Counted from the stretch's first letter, positions 1-8,585 are shown. The stretch is DNA of 20,169 nt from Asterionellopsis glacialis (GCA_014885115.2 WKLE02005586.1:1-20169); one strand, 5' to 3'. Numbers and translations are program-made. The notes: generated by a model from the sequence alone, not told the origin.

Positions 1-263
1 TGTTCTTGAATCAAGGCTTGACCATCTCGCCTTTTACGGACACAGGCAAAGACGGTAAATCCTTCACGAGCCAGTGACAAGGCTGCATCTTTGCCAATCC
101 CTGTACTTGATCCTGTAATCACTACGATATCTCCTGGTTGGACATCTTGTAAGGATGATGATGAAACGCTAAACCCAAAAGTTACAGCCAAGGCTATAGC
201 TATCAGTACAATGACAACATGAGATCGACCATGTTGTTGTTGCTGCTGCGTAGTAGTCACCAT
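1..263 (-). CDS. Short-chain dehydrogenase/reductase, N-terminal part (cut by window edge)
   Basis: The first 87 codons of an SDR-family NAD(P)-dependent oxidoreductase can be read from an ATG at 261-263; the rest lies beyond base 1. Residues 6-10 are a five-Gln run. Residues 15-37 are strongly hydrophobic and could be a signal peptide or a single membrane anchor. From residue 45 the first strand of a Rossmann fold is clear: D-I-V-V-I-T-G-S-S-T-G-I-G, where T50-G51-x3-G55-x-G57 is the classic SDR cofactor-binding motif. A typical second beta-strand follows (GFTVFACVRK, about 68-77), and its basic residues would favour NADP(H) (inference). The start has G at -3 and G at +4. The catalytic Y-x3-K lies outside the window, so substrate and subfamily cannot be stated. 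Confidence 0.82.
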   Translation of the reverse strand, partial: MVTTTQQQQQHGRSHVVIVLIAIALAVTFGFSVSSSSLQDVQPGDIVVITGSSTGIGKDAALSLAREGFTVFACVRKRRDGQALIQE

Positions 264-1319
264 TGCGTCATTATTTTGAGATCGAGACGTGAGATCTAGA
301 CAGTTTTACGGTAGTTTCTCTCTAGAGCAAGTGGACGATGTGTGTGTGTGTGTGTTTTATTTACAAAAACAATGAGGAAGAGTGTGTCAGAGGTTATGTA
401 TTTACTGTTCTTTCTTGTCTATTGTACCTGGTGCATGATACAGTACGTATACGGTATACGAAAATATTATTTGGATGTCGAAAATCAACTAACTACAACA
501 TAATATCACGGGTTGTCCTACGGCATAAGTACATGAGATATGTACCCAGGTAGATGTCTGATCTATGCAAGGGCAGCAGACAGACTGGCCTGGATGAATC
601 CGACCATTTTTTCTTAGGATAATAATGATGTGGTCGCACGTTTTATGTTTTGAAAATCACTCTGTAGTTCAACATTCGACTTTAGGACCATAACATGAAC
701 TTAGGCCAACCCTTACCGCGCGACAAAAACAAAACCGAACACAGACAGCTTTTTTGTTTTTGTCGTTCAAAAAAGCTCCCTTACCAGGCAACAAAAACCA
801 AAAAATAATTGGTTATGAGTGCAATTTCAGTTACAAAACTGAAAGCCGAATATTACAAAAGTGACCCCTCAGTTTTGTACTCTGTCAACAACCCCTCTCT
901 AGAGAAAAAGAGCGTTCGCTGCAAAATGTTAGCATTCAGAATACATTATCAATTATTTGAGTCTCTCTGCAACAAAGAGTATCCATAACTTGGATGCTCT
1001 CAAAGTACCAGTACGTGGACATGTCGTGGTGAGACAAAAGCAGTTTCTGTTTAATTTTTAATTTTCTTCCTTAGTAGTCTTTGTTTACTTAATATTGCTT
1101 TCAAAATTAATGTCACATCATTTTGTTTTTTCTTCTTTATACTCTCCAATCATTACCAAAACACAACCAACCACAGAAACATCAGAAGCATATTGCAGTA
1201 CTGCAATCTTGGAATCTCTCTCTGTCTAGAGGGTTTTTGTTCCAAGGATGATTTTGCTTGTGGAGGATACTATAATATCTCACACATTCTCAAATTTAGC
1301 ATTTTTTCTGTTTTTTTTT
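264..1319. other. Intergenic region between SDR gene and carrier gene
   Basis: I see no convincing gene in these 1,056 bases. The stretch holds the putative 5' flank of the leftward SDR gene and the 3' flank of the leftward carrier gene. It contains a (TG)n run near 338-354, TCTCTAGAG-type palindromes near 319-327 and 896-905, and two overlapping inverted repeats at 721-777. A further hairpin lies at 976-1000 (10-base arms, one wobble pair, 5-base loop). Small open frames here have no family resemblance. Confidence 0.6.
721..777. repeat. Two overlapping, mutually exclusive inverted repeats
   Basis: Arms at 721-734 (CGACAAAAACAAAA) and 752-765 are perfect 14-base reverse complements with a 17-base loop. 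A second perfect pair of 10-base arms, 747-756 (AGCTTTTTTG) and 768-777, overlaps the right arm of the first, so only one hairpin can form at a time. The region is A/T-homopolymer rich, so chance formation is possible. Confidence 0.6.
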
Positions 1320-2630
1320 TTAATATTCTCGTGTCAACCATTGTTTGGCGGTTTCGTACGTAGTCCACGAGATGGCTACCGCAGGTGTATGTGTGACAAT
1401 TCGAGGTACCAAACCTCGATAGAATCCTTGATATCCTTCTTGTTTCCAAATATCACTTATAATTTGATATAAATTGAGTGGTTGAAGTTTAGGACAAATA
1501 TTAGGACAAGTTCCTAATTCACATGTAGGTTGCAATCGTTGAGTTTGTAAACTTGTTTTAATTCGATCAAGAGGTGTTGTCAAGGCCGCTGCCACCATGC
1601 CTGCCATGGAGGAGGCTTGTAGACACGTGGAGAGGGGTAATTTTTGATCACGTGATTGTTGTTGATTTGTTCGAGACATTAAATATTCCTTGAGGAATTC
1701 GTTGGTACTGACCATGATCATACCATACGGGATATTGGTCAATAAAGTAATGGGAAAGGATCTATACAAGGCAGCCGTACCTTCCTTTTGGTAAATTTGG
1801 TATCCAGCATGGTACAATCCTTGATAATGCCCTAATTGCAATCGTTGTTTAATGGTATCCAGGGGTGCCATGACACAATCATGCCCAAAGGTAGCGGCCG
1901 CACCTGCAGCCATACCCCCGACATGACTTAAATGTAGGGCACCCGTGGTGGGATCTGTCGTGGAAAAGTACGCCTTGGTCATTTCATAGGAAGAAAAATA
2001 AAAGGCATGAGCGGGGATACATCCTAAAATCATAGTTTGAACGCCTCGCCAAAGTCGTATATAGTTTGTAGGATTGATGGATTGTTCTGCTGCAGCAGCA
2101 GCAGTTGTTCTAGTTGTAGCACTAGCTGACGATGATGATCCCGCAGGAGCAGCAGCAGTCGCACTTGCCAATTCCATGGGTTGTTGAGCCGTCACGATAT
2201 GTCTCATGGTGGAAATCATGGACGAATTTGGTGGAAGTGTACGATTGACAGTTGCACTTGTTGCTCCTGTAGCACTTGTAGTCGATGGAGTTGCAACTTT
2301 GGATGTTGCTACAGCTTTAGCGTTCGACATGGTGGTGGTGGTAGCTACACCACTCCTGGGTGTTTTTTTGTTGTACATTTGTGTAGACTGGAACGTACCC
2401 GCAGTACCAGTTTGTACTGCTGAGGAAGGATTTGACGGTGTTTGGTGTGGACAAGAGGCACATGCTTGGATATGTGTCTTGACGGTATCGACCGGATATA
2501 ACAAGGTATGTTCCGCAACTCCTGCCATACTACCTGCGACACAATGATGCCAAAATTTTCCTTTTCCATCCCATTCTTCCCATTCTAATTCATCGTCGTC
2601 ATGAATATGTTGAGGAGCAGCAGCACTCAT
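1320..2630 (-). CDS. Mitoferrin-like mitochondrial carrier (SLC25 family)
   Basis: A 436-residue intronless carrier protein, predicted to sit in the mitochondrial inner membrane. The three carrier repeats are marked by the signatures PVDTVK (46-51), PLDTIK (256-261) and PLDRIK (353-358). The opening segment, FWHHCVAGSMAGVAEH followed by YPVDTVKTHIQ, and the closing RGLVPRIVTHTPAVAISWTTYE are what I recognise from mitoferrins (MRS3/4, SLC25A28/37, plant MIT), which import iron for haem and Fe-S synthesis. An S-adenosylmethionine or other SLC25 role is a weaker alternative. The first matrix loop is greatly expanded with Ala/Ser/Thr-rich sequence (about 61-136 and 150-187) around a normal-looking matrix helix (137-149), giving a protein longer than the usual 300-350 residues. 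The start at 2628-2630 has A at -3; the frame stays open further upstream without an ATG. The N-terminus is acidic (DDDELEWEEWD, residues 11-21). Confidence 0.88.
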   Translation of the reverse strand: MSAAAPQHIHDDDELEWEEWDGKGKFWHHCVAGSMAGVAEHTLLYPVDTVKTHIQACASCPHQTPSNPSSAVQTGTAGTFQSTQMYNKKTPRSGVATTTTMSNAKAVATSKVATPSTTSATGATSATVNRTLPPNSSMISTMRHIVTAQQPMELASATAAAPAGSSSSASATTRTTAAAAAEQSINPTNYIRLWRGVQTMILGCIPAHAFYFSSYEMTKAYFSTTDPTTGALHLSHVGGMAAGAAATFGHDCVMAPLDTIKQRLQLGHYQGLYHAGYQIYQKEGTAALYRSFPITLLTNIPYGMIMVSTNEFLKEYLMSRTNQQQSRDQKLPLSTCLQASSMAGMVAAALTTPLDRIKTSLQTQRLQPTCELGTCPNICPKLQPLNLYQIISDIWKQEGYQGFYRGLVPRIVTHTPAVAISWTTYETAKQWLTREY

Positions 2631-3476
2631 GGTTTCTAGTGTATTTGTGCGTAGGCGGGTTAAAAAACAAACCAAAAAAAAAAGGCGCAAAACGAAAAAA
2701 AAAATCGAGTTTCTGATAATTTTTTATGGTCTTGGAGAGAAGATCAAAGTAGTAGACAGATCCGGACAAACAAGACAGCAGCAGCCTCCGAACTCAGAAC
2801 CCGAAAAAGAACATTATTATTTTTTGTTGTTGGAGTTCAGGTGAATCCAACGTAGATATCATACGAGATTGTACGTTAAGATACACGTCATGATGCGAAC
2901 CCTAGAGAGTAGTGCGAACCCTATTTTGGTTTCGAATTAACGCTAAGAAACGAGAACCCTCAATTATTGGAAATAGGGATATTTAATCGATCCATCTCCA
3001 TACGTCTATCCTTCCTACGGGGAAACCTACCCCCCTATCGTTTTCAACGCACACAAACGACAAAAGAGATAAGATCTCCTACGTCCAATCCCCCCAGAAT
3101 CTTTCAAAAGATAGATCCCATCCGAAAAAAAAGTATAGCTAATTGTTTATATATGAAAAAACGTGATCATATATCAGACAAACAAATTATATTATTACAT
3201 ATTTTTTATTCCAAATTTTTAAAAGAAGAATTACATACAGCCTAAATCTTTGTTCAATTCTGTCATGGAGTACCCGAGCAGATGTCATCCATTCTGGCAT
3301 GCATACCCCCTTTTGATACAAAACATCGACGTGTCAAAAAACATCAAGAAAACGCTCTAGAGAGACAACATTGAGAATCTCCATCCCACGACACATTTCA
3401 TTGATCGTCCACGACCGACTCGGATCTCCCCTCTCTAGACTCACGTCTCACAATCGACCCTCTAAAGTTTATATAA
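2631..3476. promoter_or_regulatory. Divergent promoter region between carrier and ammonia-lyase genes
   Basis: This is 846 bases between two outward-facing genes, so it must hold both promoters. It contains three copies of G(C/A)GAACCCT at 2895, 2914 and 2952 (spacings 19 and 38), TCTCTAGAGA-like elements at 2902-2909, 3355-3364 and 3431-3439, and a TATATAAA at 3470-3477 touching the ATG of the rightward gene. A-rich runs flank the carrier start. No credible gene is present. Confidence 0.6.
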
Positions 3477-3477
3477 A
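3470..3477 (+). promoter_or_regulatory. TATA-like octamer abutting the first ATG of the ammonia-lyase gene
   Basis: TATATAAA ends on the A of the ATG at 3477. If it works as a TATA box, transcription would begin inside the current reading frame, downstream of that ATG, and the next in-frame ATG (3657) would become the start. It may equally be a chance AT-rich 5' leader. Confidence 0.3.
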
Positions 3478-4793
3478 TGAAATTACATTTACCTTTCTTG
3501 CTTGGGTGGTCATTTTTATCAACTGTGACAGTAGTAGCATTTCAACCAATTCACCGTAGTGCAAGAACTTTACATTCCAGAGCATTAAATAATAGGGCAT
3601 TCATTCACTACTCCCAACGTCGTGGTACTACAAAAACTACAAGGACAATTACCACCATGTCTTCTTCGAACGACGATAACGACGCTACTATTACTAAACC
3701 AACCAAAGTTGCCCAAGCTGCACGAGACTTAAATTTGTTTATCCAAACCCCCTTGGTTAAATCCTTACCGCTCACCAAATTGTGTAATGGTCGACCTGTG
3801 TATTTAAAGTTGGATACGTTGCAAACGTCTGGATCCTTCAAGGATCGTGGTATGGCTCATTTGTGTCAGACATTGGTCGAACAATATTATCCTCACAAAC
3901 CCACCTTGATTTCAAGTTCGGGTGGCAATGCGGGATTAGCAGTGACGACCGTGGGAGCACAAGCGTTGGGTATGAATGTGCAAGTGATTGTTCCTCAGAC
4001 GACTAAACCCCTAGTGATTGAGAAATTACAAAGTTTAGGTGCCCAAGTGACAGTTCATGGTGCCAATTGGAATGAAGCCGATGCCTTGGCACGTCAACGT
4101 GTTGACGAACTAAATTCCAATAATGACAAGGAAGCCTATTATGTACCACCGTATGATAATCCATTACTTTGGGAAGGACATTCCTCCTTGATTGATGAAT
4201 TAATGGAAGAATTGCCGCCGCCGTCTACAATTGAGGGACAACCACACATGGGTGCCATTATTGCCAGTATTGGAGGTGGTGGATTAATTTGTGGTATATT
4301 GGAAGGTTTGGAACGCCATGCTGAGGAAACCAAAGAAACAGTAGTGGTATGTGCGGAAACGTTGGGTGCCGCAAGTTTTGGTAAAGCATGGGAACAACCC
4401 GATCAAACATCTAAAACGAACTTTAGTTTGACCAGTATTGATTCCATTGCGACATCCTTGGGTGCTCTACAGGTAACACCTGTCGCCATTGAACGTGCCC
4501 AACGTCATCAAGAAACGACAAATCAAAAGGATAGTGTTGTAACATCCTTGTGTACGGATGAGGAAGCTATTGATGCCTGTATTCAATTTGCATCACAACA
4601 TCGAATCTTGGTCGAACCCGCGTGTGGTGCAGCATTGGCCGTATTGTATTCATCGAAATTACGTAGTCAACTCCTCGAGAATAACAGTGTATTGCAAAAA
4701 TATCCCATGGCACCCATTGTGGTAGAAGTCTGTGGGGGAAGTGGTGTCAATGTCGATTTATTATCATCATGGAAAAAGGAATATTTATCCTAA
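3477..4793 (+). CDS. L-serine/L-threonine ammonia-lyase (PLP-dependent), probably plastid-targeted
   Basis: A 438-residue fold-type II PLP enzyme. Family members deaminate L-serine to pyruvate, or L-threonine to 2-oxobutyrate, plus ammonia. Visible landmarks are the PLP lysine K122 in SGSFKDRG (118-125), the phosphate/substrate loop SSGGNAG (147-153), the glycine cluster GGGG (266-269), VEPACGAALA (379-388) and VVEVCGGSG (415-423). The last two are very like animal/yeast serine dehydratase (SDS/CHA1). FKDRG is more usual in threonine synthases, but the remaining motifs point to SDS. Residues 1-21 are a hydrophobic signal-like stretch ending VVA, followed by FQP and an Arg/Ser/Thr-rich, acid-poor segment to about residue 60. 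This fits the bipartite plastid leader of diatoms (inference). An in-frame ATG at 3657-3659 (M61) has an ACCACC context and lies just before the catalytic domain, so a second, leaderless product is possible. There is no ACT regulatory domain. Confidence 0.9.
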   Translation: MKLHLPFLLGWSFLSTVTVVAFQPIHRSARTLHSRALNNRAFIHYSQRRGTTKTTRTITTMSSSNDDNDATITKPTKVAQAARDLNLFIQTPLVKSLPLTKLCNGRPVYLKLDTLQTSGSFKDRGMAHLCQTLVEQYYPHKPTLISSSGGNAGLAVTTVGAQALGMNVQVIVPQTTKPLVIEKLQSLGAQVTVHGANWNEADALARQRVDELNSNNDKEAYYVPPYDNPLLWEGHSSLIDELMEELPPPSTIEGQPHMGAIIASIGGGGLICGILEGLERHAEETKETVVVCAETLGAASFGKAWEQPDQTSKTNFSLTSIDSIATSLGALQVTPVAIERAQRHQETTNQKDSVVTSLCTDEEAIDACIQFASQHRILVEPACGAALAVLYSSKLRSQLLENNSVLQKYPMAPIVVEVCGGSGVNVDLLSSWKKEYLS

Positions 4794-5796
4794 ACAATAA
4801 CAACATGACAACATACTTGAGAGAAAACGAAACATACGAAAAACACATGAGCATTCTAAAATTTGAAGAATTTTAAAAAAGGAGAGTAGAGCAATATAGT
4901 ATTAGGCCAACCCTTTTTTTTTAAATTTGTTGTTGAAAAAATTGAGCCAAGAATAAACATTAGGAGTGATGGTCCGGTACCGACGAGTCGCCGTCCAAAA
5001 TATAGGAATAATAAAAAGACCAGTAGGAGATTAGAAAGAAAGTTCATCCTGTAGTTTTCATGCAGTTTTTTATTGATCATGTAATTTCTCTCCACATTTT
5101 CTTTCTTTTTCAGAAGCAATAGTCACACTATATTCTCCCCGTTAGTACCATTATGGTTTGTCCATGACTTCAAGGTTTCTGTTCTTGTTTATGGTTAGTA
5201 AGGTACGGCATTTTGTAAAAAAGATTGGAGGGAACACATAATATTCAAGACATCTTTTTGAATTCTAAAGCACGGATTAAAAAAATTGAATCTATCTTTC
5301 TTGTTTGGCGAGACCACAATGCCAGGCGGACAATTGAATTCAGCCGCAGTTTCTCATAGATCAACGATACGTATGTGAAAACATACTTGCCGTTTGAATT
5401 CCTAAGACAGAATTCAAATGTCAAAAATCGGTACTTGTTTAACGTTTCATATTAAGAACGGTTATGATTTCTTAGAAAATAAAACGGGGCACACTCGCTA
5501 TCTCTAAAACTATCAGGGTTCTTCTTCATAGATAGTACATTAAAGGATGGCCGCATTGCTGACAGCCGCCGCAGAAGCTCTCTTTTCCGATAGCGCTTCA
5601 TTTGCCTGCCAACTCGAAAGCGTGCTGCCGCCTTTTTCTGCACATGTTTGACTGTATCAACCGTTCTTCTCTCGGCGATATTTCAATTTGCGAGTTACGA
5701 CACGACACGGCACGTGCTGAGAGAACGCGAGAAAGGATCAACAAAAAGTATCTCATTGTGACCAAAAAAAATTTCAAAGAGAGACATACTACAATC
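4794..5796. other. Intergenic region upstream of the 161-residue protein gene
   Basis: These 1,003 bases separate two rightward genes and contain no gene I can support. They include A/T-rich 3' flank, a GGTACC core near 4977-4982, several GAATTC sites, and two closely spaced hairpins at 5371-5418. The final 200 bases are presumably the promoter and 5' leader of the next gene. Confidence 0.55.
5371..5418. repeat. Two consecutive short hairpins
   Basis: The first is GTATGT-GAAA-ACATAC (5371-5386), a perfect 6-base stem closed by a GNRA-type tetraloop. The second pairs TTTGAATTC (5393-5401) with GAATTCAAA (5410-5418) across an 8-base loop. Only six bases separate them. They lie about 380 bases upstream of the next start codon. 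Confidence 0.5.
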
Positions 5797-6282
5797 ATGC
5801 CTGAAGAAAGTAAAGTCGATTATGTGGACATGGGTGGTGCCAATATGAATGGCCTTGATGATCCTAACTTGAGTCCTGAAGATCGTGATATGAAACTTGC
5901 TATTCAACTTCAACAACAAGAAAATGCTGCTGTGTATGCCGAACATGTGAAGAAACACACGAATCAAGTGAAGGCTGATACAAACCGTACAGCTCGTTCA
6001 GGAACGTTTAGTAAATTGGCTGCTGTTCGTGATAAAGATCATGGTGCATTAAAAACATTTGAAGACTCTGCCGCGACGGCTGCTACTTCGAATTATATTG
6101 CTCCACCGGAAGCTGACTTGAGTCCCCAGGAACTTGCTGATCACAACTTGGCTGCTGAACTTCAAAAGGTGGAACAAGTTGGTGCCGGAACTGTCCAAAC
6201 CTTGGATCGAATGGCGAGGGAAGAACAGGCAGCCAAGGAAGCTCAAGAACACAGGACTGGTCGTTCCAAACATACCTTGTAA
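5797..6282 (+). CDS. Uncharacterised 161-residue protein with a duplicated LSP...LA..LQ..E motif
   Basis: I do not recognise a named family. The frame is open upstream of 5797, but the first ATG in the gene-like part is 5797-5799 (A at -3), and the sequence before it reads like 5' leader. The protein is highly charged and hydrophilic, with no signal peptide or membrane segment. Two similar segments stand out: residues 25-42 (LSPEDRDMKLAIQLQQQE) and 108-126 (LSPQELADHNLAAELQKVE). Both are predicted amphipathic helices with a D-x(2,3)-L-A-x2-L-Q-x2-E core resembling ubiquitin-interacting-type helices; that is a resemblance only. The C-terminus (about 137-154) is another charged helix. The codon pattern and clean end with a short A-rich 3' flank support a real gene. 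Confidence 0.72.
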   Translation: MPEESKVDYVDMGGANMNGLDDPNLSPEDRDMKLAIQLQQQENAAVYAEHVKKHTNQVKADTNRTARSGTFSKLAAVRDKDHGALKTFEDSAATAATSNYIAPPEADLSPQELADHNLAAELQKVEQVGAGTVQTLDRMAREEQAAKEAQEHRTGRSKHTL

Positions 6283-7316
6283 AAAATTAATGAATAGAAA
6301 AACGAATACGTGGTGTTTTTATGGAAAGTTTTGATTTGATAGCAGCATATCGGTGTATCGTGTGTTGAATTTTGGATGTATGTAGGAAAAAAAAATAAAG
6401 GATGGTTATACATATATTTACTTATTCAAAGCTTTCAAGAAAATCCAGTGACGCTTCTCTACATTATATTCATCAATGTGATATTTTTTCAGTACAGCAT
6501 GTTCACCTTGCTGCTACTATAATTGTTTACTCAAAATGCACAGTTGATGGTGACTCTATTTTCAGCAGTCTCAAGTCTTATTTGTGGTAGTAGAACGGTC
6601 TGTGTTCTATGATAAGGTTGGTTAATACATTATAGCGATAAAGTTCTCAAAAGAAACCTTACAACTCTAGATAAATAGAGGACGAGTCCTACAATATTGG
6701 CGCACCAATCTCGAAAACCATTCAACATACGTCAAATGATATGTAAAGAGGTTAATCAAGGGGTTAACATCATGATGAACCAATCACCTAAGACACAGGT
6801 GAGTAGGACTAGACTATTGTAATTAAAACATAATAAATGTAGATCTTTGGCTTCAACTATATCCAGCGTGTCTTCTCAGTATCAACTACAGTCTCAGAAG
6901 ACATTGAGAATCGCATTTTTCTATATGCAATGAGTATAACCATCCCTGGGAAGCAGTGCGAGAAGAGCAAGAGAACGCATTGATTTCCAAAACTCAGACA
7001 GAGCTGTTGTTACAACAAATAATTTTTTTTAGTATGCATTTTTTAAGATACAGACAACTTGTAAAGACTTATAATTAACTGCGTTCTCCTCCCCATTTCA
7101 ATCAAAGCATTTTACGTCCTTTTACAAATGTCCCTTAAAAAAACACAACAAATTTGACTATACTCTATTCGTCTGTGCCCCTTTTCAAATGAAATGAAAC
7201 ATCAGTGGCCGCTCTGATCAATGTGAATGTCCTTTCACTTATTGGGAGAGGCATTTGCTTTTCATGTCATTTTGGTAAGGGAACAAGAATTCAGCTACGA
7301 AACGATAAAATCCGTT
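6283..7316. other. Intergenic region between two convergent genes
   Basis: This 1,034-base stretch lies between the 3' ends of two genes that face each other. It has an AATAAA near 6394-6399 that could serve as a polyadenylation signal for the 161-residue gene. A small ATTGG-CGCA-CCAAT hairpin lies near 6696-6709. I see no coding gene, tRNA or mobile element. Confidence 0.5.
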
Positions 7317-8111
7317 TCAAGAGTTTTGCCTACAGGCAGCCGCATCTACGCATCCAAGGATATGTGCAAATTCACGTGACGCTTTCGTCATCTTAATCGA
7401 TGTCAACCGAAGGTCCTCGTCACTGCAGCAATTATGTCCGTATTGCACAAGACTACGAACATAATATTTCCTGTGAAGTGCCATGTCAGTAATGATAGAG
7501 GATTCGAGACCCCGTTTTGTGACATCTTTTGTGTTCCAACCAACTTGAAGTAATTTAGATGCAGTTGCATTATTACCTCCGCAAACAAGCCCCACTGCTC
7601 CACTGTTTCCTAAGCTACCAGGTTTCAATAGTGAGATGGCATAAAGTCGAAGAAGGCGTTGTTTGTGACAAGAAGTTGATGAAATTGGTATACTTGTTGT
7701 CTTGTGAAAAATATGATCCTCCAATATAACATCTTCAATATTCTTTTGATTAGCTTCTCGGAAGGAGTCATAGTCCAACTTGCTATACCATTGTTTCTTT
7801 TTTGAATGTGTGCTTGGTAAATGCTTTGTAGTGTTTGATGATAAATCAAAACTGACCAGTTTCGCTGGTCTTGCTGTTGGGAGATAGAAAGGTGCTGTTT
7901 GGGCTGCCTTGGTAATGGGGGTAGGGAAATAATCAATGCTTTGAAGCTCACTTTTGAGCTGTTGACTATTTATTTTGTTTTGCAACAGATAGGCTTTTAA
8001 GGCTGTCCGTCCTTTATTAGAAAAGGGAACAGTGCGAATGGAATGCTTCTCTTTGCTTGCCCAAGTTGTTGGATACTTTAGACCTTGATTACAAATTTGC
8101 GAATACTCCAT
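7317..8111 (-). CDS. Uncharacterised protein, stramenopile-type W-Y...DY...RGLE family
   Basis: A 264-residue single-exon protein with no enzymatic motif I can name. Residues 1-100 are Ser/Thr/Lys-rich and probably disordered. A core starts at Q107-W108-Y109-S-K-L-D-Y-D-S-F-R (to 119) and continues as helix to about 129. A second conserved-looking block is T198-K-R-G-L-E203, followed by helices to about 257 with S-x(6,7)-A-x3-G near 245-253. The combination of a W-Y-x4-DY-x-F start and a later RGLE motif is one I associate with an expanded, uncharacterised group of diatom/stramenopile proteins; this is from memory and needs a profile search. The middle, 160-190, is Gly/Asn/Leu-rich (KPGSLGNSGAVGLVCGGNN). 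No signal peptide or membrane segment is seen. The start codon has G at -3. It is transcribed away from the TLDc gene across a 2.4 kb spacer. Confidence 0.75.
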   Translation of the reverse strand: MEYSQICNQGLKYPTTWASKEKHSIRTVPFSNKGRTALKAYLLQNKINSQQLKSELQSIDYFPTPITKAAQTAPFYLPTARPAKLVSFDLSSNTTKHLPSTHSKKKQWYSKLDYDSFREANQKNIEDVILEDHIFHKTTSIPISSTSCHKQRLLRLYAISLLKPGSLGNSGAVGLVCGGNNATASKLLQVGWNTKDVTKRGLESSIITDMALHRKYYVRSLVQYGHNCCSDEDLRLTSIKMTKASREFAHILGCVDAAACRQNS

Positions 8112-8357
8112 TGCTTTGATTATTGAAAGATTTTTTGTAAATGCTTATTCCGCAAATGAGAAATAAAAAATTACACCCGAAAGAAAACAAAAAGGTATTG
8201 AAGCAATTTATGTAGAAAAACATTGAAGCATGTTTCCGTGTACCGGTTGTACTGTATCGAAAAATAATATAATAGGAGTAATATGAATTCTCTGGATGAT
8301 GATACCTGACCAATAGAGTATCACTACTACTGTTTTATGTAATCGTAAAGTAGTATA

Positions 8358-8467
8358 CAACATGAAAGGGGCTATATTGTAGCACTATCAAATAAAATGT
8401 GTTCAGCTATCTCAACATGAAAGGGGCCATACGATAGCACTGCCAAATAAAATGTACTTTGCTATCT
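8358..8467. repeat. Two-copy 55-base tandem duplication
   Basis: Units 8358-8412 and 8413-8467 both begin CAACATGAAAGGGG and end GCTATCT, and share AAATAAAATGT. By hand alignment 45 of 55 positions agree with no gaps, so the duplication is not recent. Confidence 0.85.
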
Positions 8468-8550
8468 CTGTGTTCAGAAATAGAAATTTGAAGTGGCTTT
8501 CAAAAGTCTGTAGGTCCTTATAGAACAAATTGGAGATGAACTGCTGATGT

Positions 8551-8585
8551 ACTGTACTGTACTGTACTGTACTGTACTGTACTGT
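8551..8585. repeat. (ACTGT)7 pentanucleotide microsatellite
   Basis: Seven perfect ACTGT units in a row. The same GTACTGTACTGTAC word recurs in shorter form near 9543-9557. Confidence 0.95.

Noticed and set aside
1310..1322. A-run directly after the carrier stop codon, as in a retroposed gene
   Set aside because: It is about ten A residues in already A-rich 3' flank, with no target-site duplication seen and an intact, conserved-looking protein.
2967..3245. 92-codon open frame in the divergent promoter region
   Set aside because: It opens with TTG; the first ATG is at 3153 and leaves only 30 codons of AT-rich sequence with no recognisable domain.
4856..5119. 87-codon minus-strand open frame with a hydrophobic middle
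   Set aside because: Hydrophobicity comes from A/T-rich DNA read as Phe/Leu/Lys codons; no motif and no sensible context.
6685..6810. AGTCCTAC/GTAGGACT inverted pair as ends of a miniature transposon
   Set aside because: Arms are only 8 bases, with no longer terminal match and no convincing target-site duplication.
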